Assembly (NCBI RefSeq): GCF_012676905.1
Contig: NZ_CP051428.1
Location: 1,381,001 to 1,445,000 of the forward strand
Direction: 5' to 3'
DNA length: 64,000 nucleotides
Origin: Paenibacillus albicereus
GTDB lineage: Bacteria > Bacillota > Bacilli > Paenibacillales > Paenibacillaceae
In this document: piece by piece, positions 36,748 to 45,993 of the stretch
Position numbering within the stretch: position 1 is the stretch's first letter
Layout: each line of letters starts with the position of its first letter
Notes under the pieces: generated by a model
What the model was told of the DNA's origin: nothing
Databases searched by the model: none
Seen by the model: the letters and a program-made list of their open reading frames with translations, nothing else
Made by a program: the position numbers and the translations under genes

Positions 36748-37617
36748 ATGCAAGAACGAAAGGCATGGCACACCAATGGCTTTGGCGCGGCGCTGCTCGG
36801 AGTCGTCGCTATTGTCGGAGCTGTGTTTCTGTTTATTGGAAGCGACGATACCGGATTTGGTACGGCGGGATACGTCCTTGGCGCAGTGCTTCTGCTTGGC
36901 TCGCTCATCCTGTTCAGCGCGCTGACGATCGTCCAGCCGAACCAGGCCAAGGTCATCACTTTTTTCGGACGGTATAAAGGCACCGTGACCGACAGCGGAC
37001 TTTGGCTCGTCATGCCGTTCAGCGCCAAGTCGCAGGTTTCGCTGAAAGTGCGCAATTTCAACAGCCAGAAGCTCAAAGTGAACGATGCTTCGGGCAACCC
37101 GGTCGAGATTGCGGCCGTCGTCGTCTTTCGCGTCACGGACACGGCCAGGGCGAGCTTCGAGGTCGACGACTATGAGACGTTTGTCGAGATTCAGAGCGAG
37201 ACGGCGATCCGGCATCTGGCTGCGCAGTACCCGTACGATACGTACGAGGACGAGAGCGCGGTGTCGCTGCGCGGCAATGCGGACGAGGTGAGCGGACGGC
37301 TGCTCGCGGAGCTGCAAGAGCGTCTGACGGTAGCGGGAGTCGAGGTTCTGGAGACGAGGCTGTCCCATCTGGCATACGCGCCGGAGATCGCCGGCGCGAT
37401 GCTGCAGCGTCAGCAGGCGGAGGCGATCGTATCGGCCCGGCAGAAGATCGTAGATGGAGCGGTGGGCATGGTCGAGTCTGCGCTCAATCAGCTGGAGGCC
37501 CGCGGGGTCGTTCTCGATGAGGAGCGGCGGGCGGCGATGATCAACAATCTGATGGTGGCGATTGTCTCGGAGCGCGGCACGACGCCGGTCATCAATGCAG
37601 GAACGCTTTACAATTAG
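36748..37617 (+). CDS. SPFH/Band 7 domain membrane protein
   Basis: A 289-residue protein with two N-terminal membrane segments (about residues 11-30 and 38-60) and a cytoplasmic SPFH domain: [19 protein letters not shown], then [20 protein letters not shown] and [12 protein letters not shown] helix with [20 protein letters not shown] matches the coiled region of stomatin-like scaffold proteins that organise membrane microdomains. The second ATG (36748) has GGGGGG seven bases upstream and is preferred over 36742. A small ribbon-helix-helix gene follows after 11 bases, forming a pair. Confidence 0.9.
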   Translation: MQERKAWHTNGFGAALLGVVAIVGAVFLFIGSDDTGFGTAGYVLGAVLLLGSLILFSALTIVQPNQAKVITFFGRYKGTVTDSGLWLVMPFSAKSQVSLKVRNFNSQKLKVNDASGNPVEIAAVVVFRVTDTARASFEVDDYETFVEIQSETAIRHLAAQYPYDTYEDESAVSLRGNADEVSGRLLAELQERLTVAGVEVLETRLSHLAYAPEIAGAMLQRQQAEAIVSARQKIVDGAVGMVESALNQLEARGVVLDEERRAAMINNLMVAIVSERGTTPVINAGTLYN

Positions 37618-37628
37618 GAGCATCCGCG

Positions 37629-37823
37629 ATGCCTAAGGAAAGAAAGTCCTTCCCGCTCCGGATGGACCCCGAGATTTACCAGGCGATCGAGTCGTGGGCG
37701 GCCGACGAGTTTCGAAGCGTCAACGCGCATATCGAGTTCCTGCTCCGCGAGTCGCTGCGAAAATCCGGGCGCTTGAAGCGGGGCGCTCCGCCTGAGCCCC
37801 CGCAGGAGGGGCAGACGGACTGA
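37629..37823 (+). CDS. Small Arc/ribbon-helix-helix DNA-binding protein
   Basis: A 64-residue protein. [18 protein letters not shown] followed by [18 protein letters not shown] is the beta strand-helix-helix arrangement of Arc-type repressors, where the strand enters the DNA major groove. A proline-rich tail ends the protein. AGGAGC lies seven bases upstream. Cotranscribed with the SPFH gene. It may bind the inverted repeat in front of the pair and autoregulate it; that is inference. Such small Arc-like proteins commonly follow SPFH genes in Paenibacillaceae. Confidence 0.85.
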   Translation: MPKERKSFPLRMDPEIYQAIESWAADEFRSVNAHIEFLLRESLRKSGRLKRGAPPEPPQEGQTD

Positions 37824-37914
37824 GTTCGCTGCCGCGCCTCTCGACCGCGCGCATGACGCTGCAAGCGCAGGCGCTGTGACGGTCAGCCATAGCAATCGTT
37901 CTTTCGTATACGTC

Positions 37915-37957
37915 AAAAGGCTCCAGTGCCCGGGATCGGGCGTCTGGAGCCTTTTTC
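37915..37957. terminator. Bidirectional terminator between the RHH gene and the sugar permease gene
   Basis: AAAAGGCTCCAG and CTGGAGCCTTTTT form a long stem with GCCCG/CGGGC pairing inside. T-runs are present in both directions. Confidence 0.9.
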
Positions 37958-38020
37958 TATGCTGCCGTTCGCTCCTGGGCGGAGCGGATGAGTCTGGCAA
38001 GGATGATGCTATCGGAGTTA

Positions 38021-38914
38021 TCAGCCTTTTACAGCACCCTCGGTCATGCCTTTCTCGATGTACTTCTGAATGAACAGATAGACGATGAGGATAGGCACGA
38101 CGGTCAGGGAGACGGCGCTGGCCATGAGGCCGAAGTCGGTTCCGTACTGGGAGCTGATTTCGTTGAGCAGCGCCACGATGGGCCGGACGTTTTCCTTGTT
38201 GACGAAAATCAAGGCCGAGAACAGATCATTGTAGGACCAGAGGAAGACGAAGATGCTTGCCGAAGCGAAGACAGGACGGGCGATCGGGAAGAATATTCGG
38301 GTGAACATGTTGAATCGGTTGCAGCCGTCGATAAAGGCCGCTTCCTCCAGCTCTTTTGGTATGGTCGCCATATAGGCGGTCATGACCAGGATCGCGAAGG
38401 TCAGGTTGCCGGCGGTATGCGGAAGGATCAAGCCCCAATACTGATTGACGAAGCCCCACTTGATAAGAAGCTCGTATACGGGCACGACCGTGGCGAACGA
38501 CGGAATGAGCAGCGTCGCGACGAGCAGGGAGTTCAGTGCGATGCGCCCGCGGAATTTGAAGCGCGACAGCACGTATGCGGCCAAGCCGCCTAAAATGAGG
38601 ACGAGCAGTACGGTCGACCCCGACATGATGAGGCTGTTGGCGTACGCCTTTCCGATGTTGATTCGCTCAAACGCCGTTTCGTAGTTCGTCAGCACCGGCG
38701 ACATGGCGAGGGAGAAGGAATCGTTCATGACGTCGTTCGACATTTTGAAGGAGTTGTTGATGATCCAGAACATCGGATAAATCGTCGTCAGCGCCCATAG
38801 CGAGAGGCAGACATACATGAACGCCATTCCAAAGGGGAAACGCTTGCCGGCTCGTTGTTGTTGGACAGGTATGGTTTTCACTCCATTGACTTGCTGCATC
38901 TGCTTCCACCCCAT
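38021..38914 (-). CDS. Carbohydrate ABC importer permease, MalG type
   Basis: A 297-residue membrane protein with six predicted helices. The coupling motif EEAAFIDGCNRFNMFTRIFF matches the EAA loop of MalG-type sugar permeases (CUT1), which contacts the ATPase. It pairs with the permease encoded six bases upstream. No ATP-binding gene is in the operon; CUT1 systems of Bacillales usually share MsmX-type ATPases encoded elsewhere. Last gene of the three-gene operon, ending in a shared terminator. Confidence 0.93.
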   Translation of the reverse strand: MGWKQMQQVNGVKTIPVQQQRAGKRFPFGMAFMYVCLSLWALTTIYPMFWIINNSFKMSNDVMNDSFSLAMSPVLTNYETAFERINIGKAYANSLIMSGSTVLLVLILGGLAAYVLSRFKFRGRIALNSLLVATLLIPSFATVVPVYELLIKWGFVNQYWGLILPHTAGNLTFAILVMTAYMATIPKELEEAAFIDGCNRFNMFTRIFFPIARPVFASASIFVFLWSYNDLFSALIFVNKENVRPIVALLNEISSQYGTDFGLMASAVSLTVVPILIVYLFIQKYIEKGMTEGAVKG

Positions 38915-38920
38915 AACAGG

Positions 38921-39778
38921 TTAATAGGTGATCTCTTCTTTTTTGAGCAATCGGTTCGTAATGAGGGACAAGACAAGGCCGAACACGACGATGTAGATGG
39001 CGATCGTCGAGCCGTAGCCGAAGTTCTGGTCCACGAGCGCTTTTTTGTACATGTAGGTGCCGAGCACCTCCGTGCCGTTTTGGCCGCGGGAGAGGATCCA
39101 GACGAAGTCGAACACCTTGAGCGTGCCGGTAATAGCCAGAATGAGCACGACCTTGATGTCGCTCAAAATAAGCGGAATCGTCAGCATCGTCGTTTTTTTG
39201 ATGCCGGAGATGCCCTCGAGCTTGGCCGCTTCGTAAAAGTCCGAAGGAATTTTGGACATCGCGGTCAGGAAGAGGATGAAATAGAAGCCGACGTAATGCC
39301 AGACGGTCGGAACCGCGACGGCTTTAAGCGAGCCGGTCTCGCTCAGCCAAAGGATCTTCTCGATGCCGAACCCGGAGAGGGCATTGTTCAGCATGCCGAA
39401 CTGATAGTTGTAGATCAGCACGAACAGCAGGGAAATCGCCGCGCCGGAGATGACGATCGGGAAGAAGAAGACGGTGCGGAAGAACTGCTTTCCTTTGGAA
39501 ATGTTGTCGACCATGACGGCGAGCACGAGGGCGATGCCGACTTGGAACACGATCGTGTAGAGCATGATCTCCAGCGTGTGCAGCGTCGCTGCGCCGAGCA
39601 GCTCATCCGAGAACATCCGCTTGTAGTTGTCGAGCCCGACGAATTTTTTATCGAAGAAGCCGGACGTGCGGTAGAAGCTCAGATACAAGCTCTTGAGGAA
39701 CGGGTAGTAGACAAATGTGGAAATGAGGATCAGCGCTGGCGCCAGGAACGCCACGATATACTTCTTATCACCCTTCAT
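38921..39778 (-). CDS. Carbohydrate ABC importer permease, MalF type
   Basis: A 285-residue permease with six helices. Its EAA loop (YEAAKLEGISGIKKTTMLTI) is typical of the MalF/UgpA partner in CUT1 transporters. It begins 115 bases after the binding-protein gene and ends six bases before the second permease gene. The AAAAAAGGTGATTGT context gives a usable ribosome binding site. The sugar is unknown since no glycosidase or regulator accompanies the operon. Confidence 0.93.
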   Translation of the reverse strand: MKGDKKYIVAFLAPALILISTFVYYPFLKSLYLSFYRTSGFFDKKFVGLDNYKRMFSDELLGAATLHTLEIMLYTIVFQVGIALVLAVMVDNISKGKQFFRTVFFFPIVISGAAISLLFVLIYNYQFGMLNNALSGFGIEKILWLSETGSLKAVAVPTVWHYVGFYFILFLTAMSKIPSDFYEAAKLEGISGIKKTTMLTIPLILSDIKVVLILAITGTLKVFDFVWILSRGQNGTEVLGTYMYKKALVDQNFGYGSTIAIYIVVFGLVLSLITNRLLKKEEITY

Positions 39779-39893
39779 ACAATCACCTTTTTTGCTCGTA
39801 ATGGATGGAACTGGAGGCGGAAATGAACTCGCCGCCCATGCAGTCAGAGGGGCGGCGAGGGTGAATTATAGATGGACTGCGAGAGAAGCAGGA

Positions 39894-41243
39894 TTACTTC
39901 TTGTTCGCCTTTTCGATCTTCTCCGCTGCTTCGAGCGCTTGCTTCGCCGTTTTGTCGCCTTTGACGACCGCTTGCACGTTTTGACGGATCGTCGTGAACG
40001 TCTCAGGTGCCAGGTAGCTGTCGATCGGCGAGTTCACGGACGTCGAGTCCGCGACCATTTTGAAGCCGTCGAGCGCGACTTGCGGCAGGCCTTCGATTTG
40101 AACGTCGGCCGCTGGCGTGCCGCCGTTTGCCGTTGCGATTGCTTTGATCGAATCTTTGTTCGTCAGGTATTTCAGGAGGGAGACAGCAGCATCTTTCTTG
40201 TCGGCATTGTCAAACGTCGATTTGGAAAGGTAGAAGCCGCTTCCGAAGCCGCCGACAACGTCTTTGCCGGTGCCTTTGCCGCCTGGTGCTGCCGGGAACG
40301 GAAGAACCGTCGTTGTTGCCTTGACTTCGTCGGACATGCCGCCGATGGCCCACGAGCCTTCGAGGTTCATCGCAGCCAGGCCTTGGGAGTAGTAGTTCGC
40401 TGCCATCGTCAGGTCGATCGTGGAAGCGTCTTTTGCGAAAGCGCCCAGGTCGCCGAGCTCCTTCAGCTTGCCGATGCCGAGCTCCCACTCCGGATTGATG
40501 CCGTTCAGCAGGCCCGCTTTTTGGCCTTCGGAACCGGCTGCGCCGAGGATGGAGTGCTCGACGAGGTAGTGGGACTGGTCGAACGGCGCTGCCAGCGGAA
40601 TGACCTTGTTCTCAGCCAGCGTCTTGATTGCTTTCGTCAGCTTGTCCCAGTCGGTCGGCAGCTCCAGGCTGTATTTCTCGAAGATCGCCTTGTTGACGAA
40701 CAGGCCTTCGTAGAAGCCGGTCAGCGGAGCGGCGTAGATGTTGCCGTCCGGTTGCTTGACGGATTCCAGCGCGGAAGGAATGAAGCCGTTTTTCCACTCG
40801 GCGTCTTCGTCGAGCAGGCTGTTCAGAGGAACGACCTTGCCGGCGTCTACGAAGCCTTTGGCGTCGGCGCCGACGAAGTAGAAGAGCAGGTCCGGTTCGT
40901 TGCCGCTGTTCATGTCGGAGTTGACTTTCGTCCGGAAGCCGTCGTCGTTGGCCGACATGACGTCGTTTTCGATTTTTACGTTTGGATATTGGGCGGAGTA
41001 GTCGTCGAGGAGCTTTTGGAACGCCTCGCGGGCTGCGTCTGTGCCGCCGAACGTAGAGAATACGCGGAGGGTCACGTCTTTAGCCGGAGCTTCGCTCGGC
41101 GCGGCGCTTGCGCTAGGAGCCGGGCTGGAGCTGGCGGCGCTGCCGTTGTTGGCGTTGTTGCCGTTGCTGCCGCAAGCGGTGAGGGCAAGCACGGTAGCCA
41201 TGGAAAGCGCGGCCAAAGCCGTTGTGGATTTCTTCTTCAACAT
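39894..41243 (-). CDS. Carbohydrate ABC importer, substrate-binding lipoprotein
   Basis: A 449-residue extracellular solute-binding protein (family 1). The lipobox LALTACGSNG sits after a short lysine-rich signal, followed by an alanine/serine/proline spacer and the binding domain (LRVFSTFGGTDAAREAFQKL). The ATG at 41243 has AAGGGGGA eight bases upstream; the frame continues about 100 codons further upstream but this part is not protein-like. Aromatic, glycine-rich motifs (NLEGSWAIGGM) match sugar-binding CUT1 proteins. First gene of the operon. Confidence 0.95.
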   Translation of the reverse strand: MLKKKSTTALAALSMATVLALTACGSNGNNANNGSAASSSPAPSASAAPSEAPAKDVTLRVFSTFGGTDAAREAFQKLLDDYSAQYPNVKIENDVMSANDDGFRTKVNSDMNSGNEPDLLFYFVGADAKGFVDAGKVVPLNSLLDEDAEWKNGFIPSALESVKQPDGNIYAAPLTGFYEGLFVNKAIFEKYSLELPTDWDKLTKAIKTLAENKVIPLAAPFDQSHYLVEHSILGAAGSEGQKAGLLNGINPEWELGIGKLKELGDLGAFAKDASTIDLTMAANYYSQGLAAMNLEGSWAIGGMSDEVKATTTVLPFPAAPGGKGTGKDVVGGFGSGFYLSKSTFDNADKKDAAVSLLKYLTNKDSIKAIATANGGTPAADVQIEGLPQVALDGFKMVADSTSVNSPIDSYLAPETFTTIRQNVQAVVKGDKTAKQALEAAEKIEKANKK

Positions 41244-41734
41244 TGCGAAAATCCCCCTTGAATTCGTTGTATCGATTCTGCAAGATTCGTCATCTCGCTT
41301 ACCTAAAGTGTAGGCTTTGCGGAGCGCACAGCCAAGGCAAGATTGGTTCGCTGGATGGGGGACATTCCTATGGGGAGGGAGAGTATTCATCGATAACCAA
41401 GGGGGATTATTCTCTTCTTTTCCTTTCGCCAGACACTCGACTAGCGGCCTGCAGACGGCGCTGCTGCTGCAATCGAGCCGATCGGGAAGGCTGCTGCGGA
41501 CCCGCGGGGTTTCGTCCATCGGACGATCGCAGCGCCGGGACTTTAGACCCAACTCCTTCCTCCGCTCCGCGAAAGCCTTGGAGGATGCCGCGTCCTGGAA
41601 TTCGGCTTCATCTAATATTCAGCGCCGCTCTCCCGCTCGGAGCCGGCTCGTCAATCTCGTCCGCATAAAAGGCCAAGTCCCCTCATAGACATGTATCAGC
41701 TTAGGAAAACTCAACGAGCAGAGGGGATGAGAAG
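41244..41734. other. Divergent intergenic region
   Basis: Contains the promoter of the sugar importer on the minus strand (41307-41335). The remaining ~400 bases show no gene. I looked for a catabolite-responsive (cre) element and saw no good match. Confidence 0.5.
41307..41335 (-). promoter_or_regulatory. Sigma-A promoter of the sugar importer operon
   Basis: On the minus strand TTGGCT, 17 bases, TACACT, about 65 bases before the ATG of the binding-protein gene. Confidence 0.6.
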
Positions 41735-42865
41735 ATGCATCGCATAAGCTTGATCGCGGCTCTGATGGCCTGCTTCATTCTGGTGCTGGCCGGATGCGGC
41801 AAAAAGGATGCGGGCTCCGTGGTGAAGGAGCTCGGCAAGCTGCAGGAGAAGACGGAAACGTATCAAGGTTCGGGAACGATGACGCTGCATACGGCTACGC
41901 AGCCGCTTCAGTACAAGGTCGACGTGAAATTCCAGAAGCCGAACTACTACCGGATCGCGCTGACGAACGAGAAGAAGGACCTGACTCAGATCGTCCTGCG
42001 CAACGATGAAGGCGTGTTCGTCCTGACGCCGAGCCTCAATAAAGTGTTCCGCTTCCAAAGCAACTGGCCGGAGGAGCAGGGGCAGGTATACCTGTACCAG
42101 ACGCTGGTGGAGAGCATCCTGAAGGACAATTCCCGCCAGTTCGCCAGCGACAAGGAGAGCTATGTGTTCGACGTCATGGCGAACTACCAGAACGCCTCGC
42201 TGGCCCGCCAGAAAATCTGGCTGAGCAAGGACAACTATGCTCCGAAGCAGGTCGAGGTGAGCGACTCCAACAGCGCCGTGCTTGTGGACGTGAAGTTCGA
42301 TTCGTTCAAATTCAACGAGAAGCTGGAGAAGAGCGTGTTCGATACGAAGGCGAACCTGCAAAGCTCCCCGGCAGCCGGCTCGCAGCCGACGACCGCCGTG
42401 CCGGAAGGCCAGGCGGGAGCAACGGACGGCACGGTGACCGATGACGCGGCAGGCGCCGATCCGGAAGCAGCCGAGGAGGACGGCAACGCGTCCGGGGGCG
42501 GAGTCGCCGCCGATCCGTCGAGCTCGAGCTTCATCCCGATGGAGCCGTCCTACCTCGGTCCGGAGGGCATCGCGTTCAAGGACAGCAGCGACATCGAATT
42601 CGGCGGCAATCCGGGCGTCATGCTGCGCTATGACGGCACGTACAGCTACACGCTGATCGAGACGCAGCCGGACGACTACGCGTCGGCGGCAGGCACCGGA
42701 CGGATCGTCGATCTCGGCTACACGGTCGGCCAGCTGAGCGAAGGTCAGCCGATGACGCTGGCGTGGACCTACCAAGGCACCTATTTCCGCCTCACTTCCG
42801 ATAATTTGCCGGAGAACGAGCTGATTCAGGTCGCGCAGTCGGTCGTCGACGACATGACCAAGTAA
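41735..42865 (+). CDS. YdcC-like lipoprotein (LolA-fold)
   Basis: A 376-residue lipoprotein. The lipobox LVLAGCGKK follows a 20-residue signal. The next ~200 residues (KTETYQGSGTMTLHT, QPLQYKVDVKFQKPNYYRIAL) match the LolA-like fold of B. subtilis YdcC, a sporulation-related protein, which also precedes alr and the MazEF genes. A threonine/alanine-rich linker at about 215-265 leads to a C-terminal domain. AGAGGGGATGAG precedes the ATG. It has a terminator before alr, which has its own promoter. Confidence 0.88.
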   Translation: MHRISLIAALMACFILVLAGCGKKDAGSVVKELGKLQEKTETYQGSGTMTLHTATQPLQYKVDVKFQKPNYYRIALTNEKKDLTQIVLRNDEGVFVLTPSLNKVFRFQSNWPEEQGQVYLYQTLVESILKDNSRQFASDKESYVFDVMANYQNASLARQKIWLSKDNYAPKQVEVSDSNSAVLVDVKFDSFKFNEKLEKSVFDTKANLQSSPAAGSQPTTAVPEGQAGATDGTVTDDAAGADPEAAEEDGNASGGGVAADPSSSSFIPMEPSYLGPEGIAFKDSSDIEFGGNPGVMLRYDGTYSYTLIETQPDDYASAAGTGRIVDLGYTVGQLSEGQPMTLAWTYQGTYFRLTSDNLPENELIQVAQSVVDDMTK

Positions 42866-42873
42866 AGCGAGCG

Positions 42874-42907
42874 AAGCGCCGCAGGCCGCGGATGGCCGCG
42901 GCGCTTT
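42874..42907 (+). terminator. Hairpin after the YdcC-like gene
   Basis: AAGCGCCGC and GCGGCGCTT form the stem with GGCC/GGCC inside; only three T follow, so it is a weak terminator candidate. Confidence 0.55.
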
Positions 42908-42968
42908 GCCGGCTTCTGCCGGGCTTTCCTCTGCCAACAGGTGGCAGCCGGACGGAGGGCTTCGTTCA

Positions 42969-42997
42969 TTGACACTGCCGGGCATCGAGGGTACCAT
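42969..42997 (+). promoter_or_regulatory. Sigma-A promoter of alr
   Basis: TTGACA, 17 bases and TACCAT, 30 bases before the alr start. Confidence 0.65.
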
Positions 42998-43027
42998 TAG
43001 AGGCATTGGGTTTTCAAGCGAAAAGGG

Positions 43028-44230
43028 ATGAAACAGGTGGAAACTTATTACCGTCCGACCCGCGCCGAGATTTCCCTCGATGCCCTGCGTCACAACATCG
43101 GGGCATTCAGGAGCTCGACGCCGGAAGGAATGAAGCTGCTCGCTTCGGTCAAGGCCAATGCCTACGGCCACGGACTCGTTCCGGTCTCGCGGGAGGCGGA
43201 GGCCTGCGGCGCCGATTATCTCGGCGTCGCCTTTCTCGACGAGGCGGTCCGCATCCGCAGGGCCGGCATCGCGATGCCGATCCTCGTCCTCGGGTACGTG
43301 CCGGCGCATGCGCTCGGTCTCGCCCGCTCGCTGGACATTACGATCGCCTTGTACCGGGACGACGTGCTCGAGGCGGCGCGTTCGCTGCCGATGGACGGCT
43401 CCCGCCGGCTCAAGGTCCATGTGAAGCTCGATACGGGCATGGGCCGGCTTGGGCGGCTCGCCGACGGCTCCGGCGACGCGATGCGCTTCATCGAGGAGGC
43501 GCTGCGCGTGCCGCAGCTGCACGTGGAGGGCATGTTCACGCATTTCGCCAAGTCGGACGAAGCGGACAAGAGCTATACCGAGCTGCAATATGCGCGTTTC
43601 GCGGCCGTCTCGGACGAGATCCGCAGGCGAGGACTGCCGATCGGCATTCTGCACAGCGCCAATACGGCCGCCGGCATGGACACGCCGGAGCTCGGCGGAG
43701 ACATGCTGCGGCTCGGCATCGGCATGTACGGTCTGTATCCGTCGGACGAGGTGGATCGGACCAAGCTGTCGCTGCAGCCGGTGCTCTCGCTGAAGTCCGA
43801 GCTCGTGCATGTCAAGGCGCTTACGGAGCGCTGGGGCATCAGCTACGGCACCCGCTACTTCGCGGAGCGGGGCGAGCGCATCGGCACGATTCCGATCGGC
43901 TACGCGGACGGCTTCAGCCGGCTGCTGACTGGCAAGGCGCATGCGCTCGTGCGCGGCCAGCGGGTGCCGGTCGCCGGCACGATCTGCATGGATCAGTGCA
44001 TGGTGGCGCTCGACGCGGCCGAGGCGGCGACGGGATCGCCGATCGCCGCCGGTGAGGAAGCCGTGCTGATCGGCCGCCAGAAAGACGCGGAGATCACCGC
44101 GGAGGAGCTGGCCGCGCAGCTCGGCACGATCAACTACGAGATCACGTGCATGCTCGCTTCGAGGGTGCCGAGAGTCTACGTAAGGGGCGGCGAGATCGTA
44201 GAGGTCGAGAATCCGCTTTCGCACGGTTGA
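43028..44230 (+). CDS. alr: Alanine racemase
   Basis: A 400-residue pyridoxal phosphate enzyme that interconverts L- and D-alanine for peptidoglycan. The cofactor lysine 42 is in ASVKANAYGHGLVPVS. VHVKLDTGMGRLG and the second-domain tyrosine segment WGISYGTRYFAERGE are conserved, and the C-terminal domain contains GTICMDQCMVAL. Length is normal. The ATG has AAAAGGG upstream. Position between the YdcC-like gene and mazEF equals the B. subtilis arrangement. Confidence 0.98.
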   Translation: MKQVETYYRPTRAEISLDALRHNIGAFRSSTPEGMKLLASVKANAYGHGLVPVSREAEACGADYLGVAFLDEAVRIRRAGIAMPILVLGYVPAHALGLARSLDITIALYRDDVLEAARSLPMDGSRRLKVHVKLDTGMGRLGRLADGSGDAMRFIEEALRVPQLHVEGMFTHFAKSDEADKSYTELQYARFAAVSDEIRRRGLPIGILHSANTAAGMDTPELGGDMLRLGIGMYGLYPSDEVDRTKLSLQPVLSLKSELVHVKALTERWGISYGTRYFAERGERIGTIPIGYADGFSRLLTGKAHALVRGQRVPVAGTICMDQCMVALDAAEAATGSPIAAGEEAVLIGRQKDAEITAEELAAQLGTINYEITCMLASRVPRVYVRGGEIVEVENPLSHG

Positions 44231-44412
44231 TGTCATTTTTTGCGGTCGGCAAGCAGGAATATCGTCGCGATACGGCGAATTGCCCCCACAGGGGGCTCCC
44301 GCCTCGCCTGTTCTAGAGCATACAGGCACCTCATAGGTATGGTGGAGTATAGCCTATTTGCATCGGAGACATAATGGTAATGGGCTTTGACAAGTTTTGG
44401 AGGTGCGAGTTG

Positions 44413-44694
44413 GTGGCCAATGTACAGAATACCAAACGAATCATGATCAGCATTCCGGATCATCTGCTGGAAGAAGTGGACGGCATTGTCGCCAAGGAGA
44501 ATTCCAACCGCAGCGAGTTCATCCGCCAGGCGATGAAGCTGTATCTGGTGGAACGCAAGAAGCGTCAAATCCGTGAGTTGATGCAGAGAGGTTATCTGGA
44601 AATGGCTAAAATCAACCTGAACATGGCCTCGGAAGCTTTTCAAGCGGAGGAAGACGCTGACCGGGCGCTCGGCCGTCTCGTAAGCGGGGTGTAG
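44413..44694 (+). CDS. mazE: Antitoxin MazE (EndoAI/NdoAI), ribbon-helix-helix
   Basis: A 93-residue CopG-like protein that neutralises the MazF endoribonuclease and represses its own operon. The DNA-binding strand and helices are in TKRIMISIPDHLLEEVDGIV and NSNRSEFIRQAMKLYLVE; the acidic C-terminus binds the toxin. GTG at 44413 lies seven bases after GGAGGTG; an upstream ATG at 44374 has no ribosome binding site and extends beyond the family. The toxin gene follows after three bases. Confidence 0.93.
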   Translation: MANVQNTKRIMISIPDHLLEEVDGIVAKENSNRSEFIRQAMKLYLVERKKRQIRELMQRGYLEMAKINLNMASEAFQAEEDADRALGRLVSGV

Positions 44695-44697
44695 CGA

Positions 44698-45048
44698 TTG
44701 ATCGTCAAACGCGGAGATGTGTTTTTCGCTGATCTTTCCCCAGTCGTAGGGTCCGAGCAAGGCGGCGTGCGCCCCGTGCTCGTGCTTCAGAACGACATCG
44801 GCAACCGCTTCAGCCCGACCGTCATCGTCGCCGCCATCACGGCCCAGATCCAAAAGGCCAAGCTGCCGACGCATGTCGAGATCGACGCCAAGGAGCACGG
44901 CTTCGACCGGGATTCGGTCATCCTGCTGGAGCAGATCCGGACGATCGACAAGCAGCGTCTGACCGACAAGATCACCCATCTCGACGACGAGATGATGCGC
45001 CATGTCGACGATGCGCTGCAGATCAGCGTCGGGCTGATCGACTTTTGA
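44698..45048 (+). CDS. mazF: Endoribonuclease toxin MazF (EndoA/NdoA)
   Basis: A 116-residue PemK/MazF ribonuclease that cleaves mRNA at short sequences. The family run [20 protein letters not shown], then [12 protein letters not shown] and [12 protein letters not shown] with the catalytic arginine/threonine is intact, so the toxin should be active. It starts with TTG at 44698, with GGGGTG seven bases upstream, a weak start that keeps toxin low relative to antitoxin. Full length. The segment downstream to the Tad operon contains a promoter and a terminator. Confidence 0.96.
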   Translation: MIVKRGDVFFADLSPVVGSEQGGVRPVLVLQNDIGNRFSPTVIVAAITAQIQKAKLPTHVEIDAKEHGFDRDSVILLEQIRTIDKQRLTDKITHLDDEMMRHVDDALQISVGLIDF

Positions 45049-45125
45049 TTCGGGCGCGGCCCCGGCGCCAGGGTGCCATGAGGTCGCTGCCCGGCAGCTT
45101 GAACGAGCACCGTGCTAAAAAAAGC

Positions 45126-45154
45126 TTTACAGCCCTTTATCCGATTGATATTAT
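45126..45154 (+). promoter_or_regulatory. Candidate promoter of the Tad-like operon
   Basis: TTTACA, 17 bases and TATTAT lie about 75 bases after mazF and 120 before the first Tad gene. A transcript from it would run into the terminator at 45207-45250. Confidence 0.55.
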
Positions 45155-45206
45155 GAATTCAGTCAAATATGGAATGCGATGGCAGACATCGCATCAGCTC
45201 GCGAAG

Positions 45207-45250
45207 AACGCAAGCGGTTGAACCTCCCCGAGGTTCCTGCTTGCGTTTTT
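45207..45250 (+). terminator. Intrinsic terminator just before the Tad-like operon (attenuator candidate)
   Basis: AACGCAAGC and GCTTGCGTT form the outer stem, AACCTC/GAGGTT the inner one, followed by TTTTTT. Only about 25 bases separate it from the first start codon. It may simply end the mazEF transcript or control the operon behind it. Confidence 0.8.
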
Positions 45251-45273
45251 TATTTTGTCTCAGGAGGTCCGCT

Positions 45274-45993
45274 ATGGGCAAAAGAAAGAACAGGTTCATC
45301 TGGATCGCGGCGGCGATGCTGTCGGCGCTCCTCGTGTACGGGCTTTACCTTGTGCAGCTTCGGACGATCGAGCGGCAGCACGCGGTGCAGGTGCTCGTCC
45401 CGAAACGGTTCATCGCGGCGGGAGAGCGGATCGAGGCGCAGGACCTCGGCATGCACACCATTCCTTCCGGAGCGTATGCGGAGGACATGATGTCGGAGGC
45501 GTCCCTGGCTGCCGGCCAGGAAGCCGTCGTGCCGCTTGGGCAGGGCGAGCCGCTGAGGGACTGGAAGCTCGACTCCTACCGTCTGCTGCCGGCCCGCAGC
45601 GAGTCGACCTTCCAGCTGCCGCGGGATTACGTGCTTTCCGTTTCGAGCGGCATCCGGGCCGGAGACCGCGTCGTGCTGTACGCCTCGGGCGCCGAAACGT
45701 CGTCCGGGAGGCTGTTCGCCGACCCGGTCGTCGTCGCATCGGTCAAGACGAGCGGCAACCAGGAGATCGACGATTTGGACAATCCGAACTTGCTCTCGCT
45801 TGCGGAAGGCAATCGGCAAAAGATGTATGCCTCGCGCCGGGACGCCAACGGCTTGATCGAATTCGTCAATTTGAACCTGACCGAGGCGCAGTGGCTTCGG
45901 ATCGACGAGCTGTGCAAGGGCGGGGAGACCAAGCTCGTCATCGCCTACAGCTCCGATTCGCTCGATATCGCGGGATCGGAGCATGGGCCATGA
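45274..45993 (+). CDS. SAF-domain protein, CpaB/RcpC-like Tad pilus component
   Basis: A 239-residue protein with one N-terminal membrane helix (RFIWIAAAMLSALLVYGLYL) and an extracytoplasmic SAF-like domain (VPKRFIAAGERIEAQDLGMH, then GQGEPLRDWKL). CpaB/RcpC proteins join the cell wall and the Tad secretion channel. The AGGAGG site before the ATG at 45274 fixes the start; the frame further upstream crosses the terminator and is not coding. The stop overlaps the next gene's start. It heads an eight- or nine-gene operon. Confidence 0.82.
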   Translation: MGKRKNRFIWIAAAMLSALLVYGLYLVQLRTIERQHAVQVLVPKRFIAAGERIEAQDLGMHTIPSGAYAEDMMSEASLAAGQEAVVPLGQGEPLRDWKLDSYRLLPARSESTFQLPRDYVLSVSSGIRAGDRVVLYASGAETSSGRLFADPVVVASVKTSGNQEIDDLDNPNLLSLAEGNRQKMYASRRDANGLIEFVNLNLTEAQWLRIDELCKGGETKLVIAYSSDSLDIAGSEHGP

